From the NCBI RefSeq assembly GCF_021043395.1, contig NZ_JAJNKE010000015.1, positions 1 to 64,000 of the forward strand: a DNA stretch of 64,000 nt. The letters run 5' to 3'. The position numbers were made by a program, and so were the translations under genes. The first letter of the stretch is position 1; each line of letters opens with the position of its first letter. Shown here piece by piece: positions 17,867-26,475 of the stretch. This DNA is from Clostridium guangxiense (lineage in GTDB: Bacteria > Bacillota > Clostridia > Clostridiales > Clostridiaceae). The notes under the pieces are model-generated. The model did no database searches, was not told the origin of the DNA, and saw only the letters and a program-made list of their open reading frames with translations.

Positions 17867-18826
17867 TTATTCTATTATTTTTTCATTTGTATTTTCAACA
17901 TTATTGAAAACTTGCTTATTTGCCCAAAAACTAGCCAAAGTTGGTCCCGAAATATTATGCCAAACACTGAATATTGCTGCTGGAATAGCGGATAATGGTG
18001 AAAAGAAGCTCATAGCTAAGGATACTCCTAATGCTGAATTTTGCATTCCAACTTCAAAAGCAACTGCTCTTCTTTTAGCCTCATCCATTTTCATTACTTT
18101 AGCTGCCAGATATCCAAATAAGAAACCAAATAAATTGTGAAGTACGACTGCTCCTATTGAAATTGCTGCTGTTGTTATAAGTTTTTTAGAATTGGCCCCC
18201 ACAACTCCTCCAACTATTAAAACTATAGCAACCACAGATACTATAGGAAGAAACTTTACTATTTCTTTAGAAGCATTTCCTGCAACCTTATTTACTACTA
18301 CACCAAGAACAATTGGCAATATAACTATTTTTGCAATATCAATAAATAGTTCCAATACTGGTATCGATACCCATTTTCCAGCTAACAAAAGTATTAAAAG
18401 AGGTGTAAACAGTGGTGCTAAAAGTGTTGAAACCGAACTTATACATACCGAAAGTGCTAGATCTCCCCCTGCAATAAAGCACATTACATTTGAAGCAGTA
18501 CCACTTGGACAACATCCAACAAGTATTACTCCAACAGCAATCTCTTTTGGAAGTCTTAATGCAACGCATAAAAGATATGCGATGCACGGCATTATGATAT
18601 AATGTGCTACTACGCCAATGAGCACATCTTTCGGTCTTGTAAAAACTTCCTTAAAATCTTCTTTTTTAAGAGTCATACCCATGCCAAACATTATAATTCC
18701 AAGAAGCAGCGATACTTTTGGAACTACCCACAAAAATGTACTAGGTCTAAATAGTCCTATTGCTGCAACTAAAATTACTAAAAGTGCAAAATACTTATTA
18801 CATAATTTACTTATCTTTTCTATCAC
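17867..18826 (-). CDS. Bile acid:sodium symporter (BASS) family carrier
   Basis: A 319-residue membrane protein with about ten spans and the BASS signatures GCCPSGTASNVMCFIAGGDLALSV (partial: GCCPSGTASNV) and FEVGMQNSALGVSLA, whose residues form the sodium sites. It follows ilvD by 30 bases on the same strand and should be read from the T-box promoter. Known bacterial and plant relatives carry pyruvate, ketopantoate or other 2-oxo acids, so a branched-chain 2-oxo acid is a better guess than bile acid here (inference). Confidence 0.9.
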   Translation of the reverse strand: MIEKISKLCNKYFALLVILVAAIGLFRPSTFLWVVPKVSLLLGIIMFGMGMTLKKEDFKEVFTRPKDVLIGVVAHYIIMPCIAYLLCVALRLPKEIAVGVILVGCCPSGTASNVMCFIAGGDLALSVCISSVSTLLAPLFTPLLILLLAGKWVSIPVLELFIDIAKIVILPIVLGVVVNKVAGNASKEIVKFLPIVSVVAIVLIVGGVVGANSKKLITTAAISIGAVVLHNLFGFLFGYLAAKVMKMDEAKRRAVAFEVGMQNSALGVSLAMSFFSPLSAIPAAIFSVWHNISGPTLASFWANKQVFNNVENTNEKIIE

Positions 18827-18856
18827 TTAATTAGCCCTCTTTCTATAAAACATTTC

Positions 18857-20515
18857 TTATTTTAGTACTGCCCCAGTATTAGCAGATGTAACTAGCTTTG
18901 CATATCTAGATAAATACCCACTTTTGATTTTAGGTTCTGGATTTACATGATTCAGCTTTCTTTTTTTCAATTCATCTTCACTTACTTTTAATTCAAGTTT
19001 TTTATTTGGTATATCTATAAAGAGCGTATCTCCTTCTTCTACAAGACCTATTAATCCACCTTCCATAGCTTCCGGTGATACATGTCCAATAGCTGCTCCT
19101 CTTGTGGCGCCTGAAAATCTACCATCTGTAATAAGGGCTACATCTTTATCAAGTCCCATTCCTGCTATGGCTGATGTTGGTGAAAGCATTTCTCTCATTC
19201 CTGGACCTCCCTTTGGTCCTTCATATCTTATTACTACAACATCCCCTTTATTTATTCTGTCTCCAAATATAGCATCAACAGCTTCTTCTTCTGAATTGAA
19301 TACTCTTGCAGGACCCTCATGTACAAGCATTTCCTTTGCCACAGCAGATTCCTTAACAACACAGCCATCAACTGCAATATTCCCCCTCAATATTGCAATT
19401 CCACCTTTGTTACTATAAGGATTATCAACACTTCTTATGACCTCATAGTCCTCTACTTTATAATTTTCCACAGTTTGCCCAACGGTTTTCCCCGTAATTG
19501 TCATACATTCTTTATTAATTAGATTTTTCTTACAAAGTTCATTCATAAGGGCTGGTATTCCACCTGCCATATGCAAATCCTCCATATGATGTTTTCCACT
19601 TGGACTTAGCTTAGTTAAACATGGTGTTCTTCTACTTATTTCATCAAATAAATCTAAATTAAGTTCAATTTCTGCTTCATGAGCTATTGCTGGAAGATGA
19701 AGCACCGTGTTAGTAGAGCCTGCCATGGACATATCAACTGTTATAGCATTTTCAAAAGCTTTTAATGTCATTATATCCCTTGGTCGTCTATTGTTTTTAA
19801 CACAATCCATTACGTACATGCCAGCATATTTTGCAAGTTGATTTCTCTCCCCAGTTTGTGCTAAAGCTGAGCCATTTAAAGGCAATCCCATTCCAAGAAC
19901 TTCTGTAAGGCAATTCATACTGTTTGCTGTAAAAAGTCCTGAACATGAACCACATCCTGGACATGATCTTTTAGTCTCTTCTTCAAGTTCCTCCTCTGTT
20001 ATCTTTCCATCACTACAAGTTCCAACCATCTCTATACATGTACTAAAATCTAAAGTTTTATTTTTTAATTTTCCTGATCTCATAGGTCCTCCACTAACTA
20101 CTACTGCAGGAATATTTAGTCTTGCAGCGGCCATAAGCATTCCTGGAACAATTTTATCGCAATTAGGAATTAAAACTAGTCCATCAAAACCATGGGCCAT
20201 CGCCATAGCTTCTATAGAATCAGCTATAAGCTCTCTGCTGGCAAGTGAATACTTCATTCCTATATGTCCCATGGCAATTCCATCACAAACTGCAATAGCT
20301 GGAAATTCCATAGGCGTCCCTCCTGACATAGCTACTCCAAGTTTTGCAGCTTTAGCAATTTCATCTAAATGCATATGACCCGCAACTACCTCATTTTGAG
20401 AATTTACAATACCTATAAGCGGTTTGTCAATTTCCTCCTTGGTATACCCCATTCCATACATTAATGCTCTTGCTGGAGCCGCTTTAACTCCCCTTTTAAC
20501 AGAATCGCTTTTCAT
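18857..20515 (-). CDS. ilvD: Dihydroxy-acid dehydratase
   Basis: A 552-residue iron-sulfur enzyme making 2-oxoisovalerate and 2-oxo-3-methylvalerate for valine, isoleucine, leucine and pantothenate. Cluster cysteines are in [10 protein letters not shown] (Cys119) and [17 protein letters not shown] (Cys188/191); [10 protein letters not shown] is the conserved C-terminal motif. AGGAGGATAT precedes the ATG. Its leader is a T-box element with its own promoter. No other ilv/leu genes are adjacent; the next gene is the BASS carrier. Confidence 0.97.
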   Translation of the reverse strand: MKSDSVKRGVKAAPARALMYGMGYTKEEIDKPLIGIVNSQNEVVAGHMHLDEIAKAAKLGVAMSGGTPMEFPAIAVCDGIAMGHIGMKYSLASRELIADSIEAMAMAHGFDGLVLIPNCDKIVPGMLMAAARLNIPAVVVSGGPMRSGKLKNKTLDFSTCIEMVGTCSDGKITEEELEEETKRSCPGCGSCSGLFTANSMNCLTEVLGMGLPLNGSALAQTGERNQLAKYAGMYVMDCVKNNRRPRDIMTLKAFENAITVDMSMAGSTNTVLHLPAIAHEAEIELNLDLFDEISRRTPCLTKLSPSGKHHMEDLHMAGGIPALMNELCKKNLINKECMTITGKTVGQTVENYKVEDYEVIRSVDNPYSNKGGIAILRGNIAVDGCVVKESAVAKEMLVHEGPARVFNSEEEAVDAIFGDRINKGDVVVIRYEGPKGGPGMREMLSPTSAIAGMGLDKDVALITDGRFSGATRGAAIGHVSPEAMEGGLIGLVEEGDTLFIDIPNKKLELKVSEDELKKRKLNHVNPEPKIKSGYLSRYAKLVTSANTGAVLK

Positions 20516-20611
20516 TATATATCCTCCTCTTGAATATTAAATTTTTTGTGATTGTTTTGAATATTATGATTACTTTTTGCAATATAATAGCTCTCTTTTA
20601 AAAAATTGCAT

Positions 20612-20850
20612 AAAAAAACAGCCAAAACTCTCTCCTTGGGGCGAGAATCTTAACTGCGCGGTACCACCCAAACTTTTACTTAAAGCAATAATAATAGATG
20701 TGCTCATATTTTGTGGTATAAAAACAAAGATAAATTACAAGATTACTTAGATAATTGCAAAAATCTCAGAACATAATCTTTCATTTTACCCTTAATTATT
20801 TCTCTATAATAAATTCAATTTCAACTTAACAAATTTTAGTGTATGACATG
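20612..20850 (-). promoter_or_regulatory. T-box leader of ilvD
   Basis: On the minus strand the leader ends in the T-box core GGGTGGTACCGCG, followed by a terminator stem (CAGTTAAGA ... GGCTG) and a run of seven T at about 20612-20618. The T-box senses uncharged tRNA and allows read-through on amino-acid starvation. The upstream part lacks the usual Stem I landmarks (AG bulge, GGTGGAACC-type apical loop); only an AAGATTA/TAATCTT stem is evident, so I cannot assign the specifier codon. Ile, Val or Leu is expected from the gene. Confidence 0.85.
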
Positions 20851-20879
20851 ATGATAATACCATAGTTGTATAATGTCAA
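20851..20879 (-). promoter_or_regulatory. Promoter of the ilvD T-box transcript
   Basis: TTGACA (20874-20879 read on the minus strand), a 17-base spacer, then TATCAT (20851-20856). A perfect -35 and good -10 for the housekeeping sigma factor, at the right distance upstream of the T-box leader. Confidence 0.8.
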
Positions 20880-21093
20880 TAGTTTTTTATTATTTTTCTA
20901 AAATTATTTTTTCTACATTATATTCAAAAAAAACGTATAAAAAAAGCATAATTTTAAGCAAAAAATTATTATTTTGAAAGTTTTTAATTGTATTTATTAA
21001 CATTTTTAAAATAAGAAAACGATTATATCTTATATAATTTTAAATTAATTGAATTTTTCCATAGTTTGCATTAAATTTATTTAATTTTCTCTG

Positions 21094-21122
21094 TTGACAT
21101 AAAAAACTTTTTATATTATAGT
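21094..21122 (+). promoter_or_regulatory. Promoter of the orphan T-box
   Basis: TTGACA (21094-21099), a 17-base spacer, and TATAGT (21117-21122). Strong housekeeping-type promoter pointing away from the ilvD promoter, located immediately before the second T-box. Confidence 0.8.
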
Positions 21123-21353
21123 AATTGCAAACACAAAAACGATGACGGAGACAAGTAAGCAAACATATGCTTTCAGAGAATGGGAGTTTGGTGGGAACCC
21201 ATAAGCTAAAGTTTGTTGAAAATCACTCCAGAGTTGCAGACTGAAATTATTTAGAGTAAGTTGTGCCGGTAATGCCGTTATAATCATAAGTAATAATTTG
21301 GGTGGTACCGCGACAGACATTCGCCCCATAATGGGAGTTTGCCTGTCTTTTTT
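21123..21353 (+). promoter_or_regulatory. Complete T-box riboswitch without a downstream gene
   Basis: Classic T-box landmarks occur in order: GACGGAGACAAGTA (Stem I base and AGTA bulge), CAGAGAATGGGAG, GGTGGGAACCC (apical loop), GAGTTGCAGACTGAA (specifier loop region), GCCGGTAATGCCG (Stem II/III), GGGTGGTACCGCG (antiterminator), and a terminator GACAG/CTGTC with six T at 21348-21353. By analogy with the usual layout the specifier may be AGA (Arg); this is tentative. No plus-strand gene follows: the next sequence is a repeat fragment and then the 3' end of a minus-strand lysR gene. Confidence 0.92.
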
Positions 21354-21401
21354 ATACTTTAAATTTCTTTATATAAATTTCATTTTAATTTTAGTGTGTA
21401 T

Positions 21402-21433
21402 TATAATTTCTATGTTTCAAGTTGTTCATCTAT
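21402..21433. repeat. Repeat C fragment after the orphan T-box
   Basis: The segment ATAATTTCTATGTTTCAAGT followed by TGTTCATCTAT recurs at 61457-61487 with one difference, where it is the tail of module C. Here it sits between the orphan T-box terminator and lysR, which suggests that an insertion or rearrangement removed the gene once controlled by that T-box. Confidence 0.75.
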
Positions 21434-21441
21434 GCTATGCA

Positions 21442-22335
21442 TTAAATATTTTTGCCTATTATATCCTTTGAAAGTTTAAGAAACGCATTTAGAGCTGGCG
21501 ATATCCATTTATCTTTGTGATATAAAATTTGAGATATAATTCCAAATTCAGGGCCTGCCCAATTAAGTGCAATCATTCTTCCACTCTCAAGTTCATCCTT
21601 AACCGATACTTTAGGAAGCAGTGTTATTCCAAGTCCACTCATGGTAAATTGTTTTATAGCCTGAACACTTCCAGTTTCAAGGACAAGATTAGGTTTTATA
21701 TTGTACTCATTTAAAATATTTTCAAATGCTGCTCTATAACTACAGCCTGTTTCTGTTAGTATAAGAGGTTCGTTTTCAATATCCTTGGGAAACACCTCAT
21801 CTTTACCTATTAAATGGTGACCAGGATAGGCTAAAAGCACCATTTCCTCATCAAATTCAACCTCTGATATAAAATCTTCTGAATCTATTTTAGTGCCTAG
21901 AGAAAAGGCCACATCAATTATGTTGTTCTTTAAAAAATGTCTAAAATCGGCACAACTTCCGAATTTTAAAGATACTTCAACTTCCGGATAAAGTCTCCTA
22001 TATTCTTTTAGTATTTCTGGAAGTCTAATTACACACAAGGATTCTGCCGCTCCAATAGTCAATGTACCTGTTGGTTTTTCATCATTAACTGCTACATTTT
22101 TAATTTCATAGGATAGCTTTAACATTTGCTTAGCATATGGTAAAAGCCTTTTTCCTTCATGAGTCATTGTTACATTTTTTCCTATTCTCTCAAAAAGCCT
22201 CACACCAAGTTCTTCTTCAAGAAGTTTAATTTGATTGGTTATAGTTGATTGAGCATAACCAAGCATATTCGCTGCTCCTGTAAAACTATGGAGCTTACTT
22301 ATGGTCACAAAGGCATTAAGCTGCTTAAAATCCAT
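21442..22335 (-). CDS. LysR-family transcriptional regulator
   Basis: A 297-residue regulator: N-terminal winged helix (about 1-60, FVTISKLHSFTGAANMLGYAQSTITNQIKLLEEELG) and a LysR substrate-binding domain from about residue 90. It lies 51 bases downstream of a co-oriented MFS exporter gene, the likely target or operon partner. The effector is unknown. Read-through from the orphan T-box would run antisense to its 3' end. Confidence 0.9.
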   Translation of the reverse strand: MDFKQLNAFVTISKLHSFTGAANMLGYAQSTITNQIKLLEEELGVRLFERIGKNVTMTHEGKRLLPYAKQMLKLSYEIKNVAVNDEKPTGTLTIGAAESLCVIRLPEILKEYRRLYPEVEVSLKFGSCADFRHFLKNNIIDVAFSLGTKIDSEDFISEVEFDEEMVLLAYPGHHLIGKDEVFPKDIENEPLILTETGCSYRAAFENILNEYNIKPNLVLETGSVQAIKQFTMSGLGITLLPKVSVKDELESGRMIALNWAGPEFGIISQILYHKDKWISPALNAFLKLSKDIIGKNI

Positions 22336-22386
22336 ATAATCACCATCTTCATCTAATTATTAAATTATATTTATCTCTTTTTATCT

Positions 22387-23607
22387 TTAACTGCATTTTG
22401 GTAAGTATTTATTGTTATATTCTTTAGCCAACCTTTTATACACCGTTTCATAAACCCATAACGCATTTAATAACAATAGGGTACTAGTAACAAAAAACAC
22501 ACTTCTTATTCCAAAATGCGAGGATATTTGTCCGCCAAATACCGATCCAGCAAATGTTCCTAAGTATTGAGCTGACATACTATAACCAAATATTCTTCCT
22601 GTAACAGCTTCTGGAGATAATTTTTTTACCAAGGTATTAACAGATGGTATTAACCCAGCTGTAGCAAGACCTAATAAGAATCTAAGCCCCATAAGCTGCC
22701 ATGGACTCTTTACAAATGCTTGTGGTATAAAAAACACTCCAGCAGCAATAAGTGAGCCCAATATAACTTTTCGTGCTCCTATTTTATCAGAAAGTCTTCC
22801 AAGCCTAGGTGCAGAAATTATACTTGCAAGTCCTGAAGCAGAAAATGCTAAACCAGAAATCAATGCCACATGAGAACCATCATGTGACAACTGCTTAATA
22901 TAAACTGTAACTATTGGCTCTATTGAGTAAAGTGCTAATTGCAGAACAAAAGCAGTTATAAACATTGTTATTAGTATACCTTTATCGGGCAAGATGCTCC
23001 AGATCTCTTTAGCACTCATAACCTTCTTATCTGAACGTTTAAAATCTTCCTTTACAAATATTAAAGTTGCTATAAAAACTACAACCATAAGGCTGCCTGT
23101 TATAAAGAAAACACCCTGCGGTCCAATTACTTCATCTATAAAACCACCTATTATCGGACCTAACAATGCTCCAGAAACTGAAGCTGTTGAAAGGGTTCCT
23201 AGTGCCCATCCAGCATGCTCCTTATCTGCTTGGGTTGCAATTAATGTTATACATGCTGTAGTATAGCCGGTAATTACTCCTTGCAAAAGCCTAAGTCCTA
23301 TAAGCTGATATATATTAGTTGCAAAACCAGTAGAACCTATAACAATCGACATACCAAGACTTGCACGTAAAAGCATAGGTTTTCTTCCAAACTTATCTGC
23401 TGCTTTACCCCATATTGGTGAAAAAATTGCTGACACTATAAATGTGACTCCAAAAGCAATTCCAGATATCTGTTCTATACTATTAGTATTGTGTACCCCT
23501 AAATGATTCACGTATAAAGGTAATATAGGTGCAATTTGACTCATTCCAATGGCAGTTATGAACATTCCCACCCAGCAAACCACCAAATTCCTTCTCCATA
23601 ATTTCAT
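22387..23607 (-). CDS. MFS multidrug-type efflux transporter
   Basis: A 406-residue twelve-span major facilitator. The loop motif GKAADKFGRKPMLLRASLGMS (seen as WGKAADKFGRKPML) and motif C-like GALLGPIIGG place it with drug:proton antiporters such as the Bmr/TetA type. The start at 23607 is preferred over an ATG seven codons upstream because AAGGAAGGGAT lies in front of it. The substrate is unknown; the LysR gene follows it on the same strand. Confidence 0.88.
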   Translation of the reverse strand: MKLWRRNLVVCWVGMFITAIGMSQIAPILPLYVNHLGVHNTNSIEQISGIAFGVTFIVSAIFSPIWGKAADKFGRKPMLLRASLGMSIVIGSTGFATNIYQLIGLRLLQGVITGYTTACITLIATQADKEHAGWALGTLSTASVSGALLGPIIGGFIDEVIGPQGVFFITGSLMVVVFIATLIFVKEDFKRSDKKVMSAKEIWSILPDKGILITMFITAFVLQLALYSIEPIVTVYIKQLSHDGSHVALISGLAFSASGLASIISAPRLGRLSDKIGARKVILGSLIAAGVFFIPQAFVKSPWQLMGLRFLLGLATAGLIPSVNTLVKKLSPEAVTGRIFGYSMSAQYLGTFAGSVFGGQISSHFGIRSVFFVTSTLLLLNALWVYETVYKRLAKEYNNKYLPKCS

Positions 23608-23700
23608 GGATATAATCCCTTCCTTCATTTGTGTAAAATAAATATATGAAAATTATATCCAAATTATAAGCCTTGAATTCCAGTAATACCATGCAATATA

Positions 23701-24531
23701 TTAAACTTCATGGACATTCTTGCCACAAAATTCTTTTGGACTTATTCCTTCTATTTTTTTAAATATTCTGCTAAAATAAAACTCATCCTTATATCCAACA
23801 ATTTCTGCAACTTCCTTTATCTTTTTATCTCCCTCAATAATAAGTTCTTTAGCCTTATCTATTTTCATTTTATTAAAAAACTCAATTATTGAATAACCCG
23901 TAGTTTTTTTAAACACCTTTGATAAGTATGTTGGAGATAAATTTACAAGCTGTGATAATTCACTTAAAGTTATCTTTTTATTTATATTATCTGTCATAAA
24001 TTTTATAATTATTTTTATCTTTAAAGAATTTGAATAATTTGGTGACCTTACTTCTACAGATCTAAAAATTTTAAATAAAATTCGTTGAAACATTGTCTTA
24101 GAAACAAACTCATAACCTGGAAACTTTTCATACCAAACTTCTAGCATACTTCTCATTAAACTCTTAATACTATAATAATTATCTAAAAATTGGACTTCTC
24201 GTAATGGCAAATCGTCTTTTTCATACTTTATTTTCCACTTATTGTTGTCAAATTCTACATTAGTAAAACTAAAATGAACTGATATAAAATTTAATGGATC
24301 ATTTAGATCTGGTTTAATGCAATGAAAAATATCAGGTTTTAAATATAAAAGCATTCCTTGCTCTGCCTTATACATCTTATTTGAAATAGTAACGCTGCCA
24401 TTTCCTCCAGTTATAAGAATAAATTCATGGTGATTTATTTTTCTAGAAATTGTCTTTAGCAATCTATCTTTATCTGTACAGTCTCTTTTATTACAATAAT
24501 GAATGCAAAATATTAAATCATTTATATTCAT
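23701..24531 (-). CDS. AraC-family transcriptional regulator with cupin-like sensor
   Basis: A 276-residue regulator. The N-terminal part is an AraC-type cupin (HHEFILITGGNGSVTISNKMY, about residues 33-55); the C-terminal about 100 residues carry two helix-turn-helix units (ITLSELSQLVNLSPTYLSKVFKK and IKEVAEIVGYKDEFYFSRIFKK, shortened: EVAEIVGYKDEFYFSRIF). It starts three bases after the stop of the nucleotidyltransferase gene, so the two are co-transcribed. Such regulators usually answer to sugars; no sugar genes are adjacent. Confidence 0.88.
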   Translation of the reverse strand: MNINDLIFCIHYCNKRDCTDKDRLLKTISRKINHHEFILITGGNGSVTISNKMYKAEQGMLLYLKPDIFHCIKPDLNDPLNFISVHFSFTNVEFDNNKWKIKYEKDDLPLREVQFLDNYYSIKSLMRSMLEVWYEKFPGYEFVSKTMFQRILFKIFRSVEVRSPNYSNSLKIKIIIKFMTDNINKKITLSELSQLVNLSPTYLSKVFKKTTGYSIIEFFNKMKIDKAKELIIEGDKKIKEVAEIVGYKDEFYFSRIFKKIEGISPKEFCGKNVHEV

Positions 24532-24534
24532 ACT

Positions 24535-25380
24535 TTATTTCATCCATTCATTCCATAAGCCTTCTTTTTTTAAAAATGCATTTAAATTATTGATTAATAA
24601 GTCTATTTCTTCTAATATTTTGAAGTCACCTGCTGCTGAAAATTTCAAAATATTACCTACATTTAAATCCATATCTACTGGAACTCTAAGATCTCTTTCT
24701 CTTATAATTTTTAGTAACTTTTTCTCACCTGGATGAAGCATTTCATTTACAGCAAAAATTATATCAAAATAGCTTGCAAAAAAAGCTGCTATCCTATGAT
24801 TTACACTTATAAAGTCATCTCTTTTTAACGCTTTTTCAATTTGATAATAATAGGCAGGCATTTTACTTTTAAGTAAAGGATAATTTTTCTTTAATATATT
24901 CTCCTTTAATTCTTTTGGATAGGGTACTGCACACTCATCCTGCAGCTTATTTAACTTGCCAGCTTTGTCGTATAATATAACTGAATTTTTTATATTTGAC
25001 CAAAAGCAAGTTGTATATCCAGTATCAGCTTCGCATTTTACAATAGTCCTGTCTAATGAATCATTAATCCAATCTAAATTTCTATATATTATTTCAACTT
25101 GAACATTGCCCTCTTTTAATGTCCCATCATCTTCTGTCTCCCAAAACCGGTTGTCTAACTCCATATAACTGCAATACTTATCAGTTATTTTTCTTCTTTC
25201 ATCTACTGATATATCTTTGCTTAAATAAACATACACATCATAATCTGAAAATTTATCGTTTGTTTTAACTGCACGTGACCCTGCTAATAAAATCCCTTCT
25301 ACTTCCTTTAATTCCGAAAAATCATTAAGCATTTCAATAATATCGTTATTCATTTCTAAATCATCAATTTTTCTAATCAT
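24535..25380 (-). CDS. Nucleotidyltransferase-fold protein (DUF4037-like)
   Basis: A 281-residue protein with the minimal nucleotidyltransferase motif GSRAVKTNDKFSDYDVYVY (GS, then DxD as SDYD) and a C-terminal helical domain of the DUF4037/aminoglycoside-adenylyltransferase-like kind. It might modify a small molecule or antibiotic; the substrate is not evident. The start at 25380 follows AAGAGGTGCAGT; an ATG six codons earlier has no binding site. AraC-type regulator directly downstream. Confidence 0.75.
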   Translation of the reverse strand: MIRKIDDLEMNNDIIEMLNDFSELKEVEGILLAGSRAVKTNDKFSDYDVYVYLSKDISVDERRKITDKYCSYMELDNRFWETEDDGTLKEGNVQVEIIYRNLDWINDSLDRTIVKCEADTGYTTCFWSNIKNSVILYDKAGKLNKLQDECAVPYPKELKENILKKNYPLLKSKMPAYYYQIEKALKRDDFISVNHRIAAFFASYFDIIFAVNEMLHPGEKKLLKIIRERDLRVPVDMDLNVGNILKFSAAGDFKILEEIDLLINNLNAFLKKEGLWNEWMK

Positions 25381-25585
25381 ACTGCACCTCTTAAACATAA
25401 ATATATTTTTATTATACTACAAATAATTTTAATATTTTAGGATATAATCTTAAATAAATAGTCATCAAAATATAATATTTTTTACCGAATTTTGCTATAT
25501 AATTTGCCTTTTTTTATTTTTTTGTTTAAAATTATGTATAACATATATAGTTTTGTGTTCTTTAAAAATTATGGAGGTGAATATT

Positions 25586-26098
25586 ATGTTAAATGAAAAA
25601 ATATCGTTTCTATTAAATGATCAAATTAATTTTGAATTTTATTCTTCATATTTTTATCTTGATATTTATAATTATTTTATGAACAAGAATCTTGACGGCT
25701 TTGGAAATTGGTTTTTTGTTCAAGTGCAAGAAGAAAAAGATCATGCTATGTTATTTTTTAAATACATGCTCAATAATGGTGAAAAAATTAATTTAAAACC
25801 TATAAACTCATCTGATATAAAATTTGAGACCTTCTATGAACCACTTGAAGCAACATTTAAACATGAGCAAAAAATAACCGAATGCATTAACAAAATATAT
25901 TCTGCTGCTTTTTCTATAAATGATTTTAGAACCACACAATTCTTAGACTGGTTCATAAAAGAGCAAGGAGAAGAAGAAAAAAACTCGGAAGATTTAATGA
26001 AAAAATTTGAATTATTCGGTAACGACCCTAAAGGATTGTATTTGCTAGATAATGAACTTAAAGCAAGGGTCTATGCCCCACCAACGCTTATAATTTAA
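25586..26098 (+). CDS. Non-heme ferritin
   Basis: A 170-residue iron-storage protein. Ferroxidase residues are visible: Glu in NFEFYSSYFYLDIYNYF, EEKDHAMLFFKYM (Glu and His), and a later EQGEEEKN. The start at 25586 follows ATGGAGGTGAATATT; the upstream in-frame start at 25553 has no site. It stores iron as ferric mineral and protects the anaerobe from oxidative damage. Convergent with a multicopper oxidase gene; between them lie two family A repeats. Confidence 0.93.
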   Translation: MLNEKISFLLNDQINFEFYSSYFYLDIYNYFMNKNLDGFGNWFFVQVQEEKDHAMLFFKYMLNNGEKINLKPINSSDIKFETFYEPLEATFKHEQKITECINKIYSAAFSINDFRTTQFLDWFIKEQGEEEKNSEDLMKKFELFGNDPKGLYLLDNELKARVYAPPTLII

Positions 26099-26105
26099 AA
26101 GTATT

Positions 26106-26292
26106 GCGAAGTAACAGTATCTTGATATATTAAATGGAAACTATAAATCTAAGGTGATAATTGTCAAAATTCTAAGAAGTTTCAATAACTCGCTATCGTT
26201 CAAACAGATTGAAACTTCTAAGCCTTTTAACAATTATCACCTAAGATTTATTAGCTTTCATTTAAATCATCTCTTCAATACTGTTACTTCGC
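26106..26292. repeat. Family A long palindrome after the ferritin gene
   Basis: Arms GCGAAGTAACAGTAT (26106-26120) and ATACTGTTACTTCGC (26278-26292) close a 187-bp near-perfect hairpin. Inner paired blocks are AGGTGATAATTGT/ACAATTATCACCT and AGAAGTTTCAAT/ATTGAAACTTCT, with loop AACTCGCTATCGTTCAAACA. The same loop sequence recurs near 51885-51908. The palindrome is non-coding and resembles a MITE or large REP-type element. Confidence 0.85.
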
Positions 26293-26295
26293 TAA

Positions 26296-26475
26296 ACCGA
26301 AAATGCAAGGTAAATTTTTCTCCGGTTCCCTACGAAAAACACTCTATAATCACTGTTAATCAATAAATCAGTGGACAAGTTCACACCCAAAATTCCGTAG
26401 GTACGGAGAAATTTTTTCCTTGTACTGCTGAAGGAACGATTTATAGAACTTTTTTAATGTTGCAAAGCAGTATTA
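26296..26475. repeat. Second family A element abutting the multicopper oxidase gene
   Basis: Contains the hairpin TTTTTCTCCG..CTACGAAAAA (about 26316-26340), the module TTCCGTAGGTACGGA with a T6 run (26393-26417), GGAACGATTTATAGAACT (26432-26449), and the core TTTTTAATGTTGCAAAGCAG then TATTACTTCGT. Read on the minus strand the core supplies the stop codon of the multicopper oxidase (ACG AAG TAA). The T run after TACGGA on the plus strand can terminate the ferritin transcript. Confidence 0.8.

Noticed and set aside
21111-21329. 72-codon minus-strand frame
   Set aside because: It lies entirely within the orphan T-box RNA and its promoter on the other strand; composition follows the RNA structure, no ribosome site.
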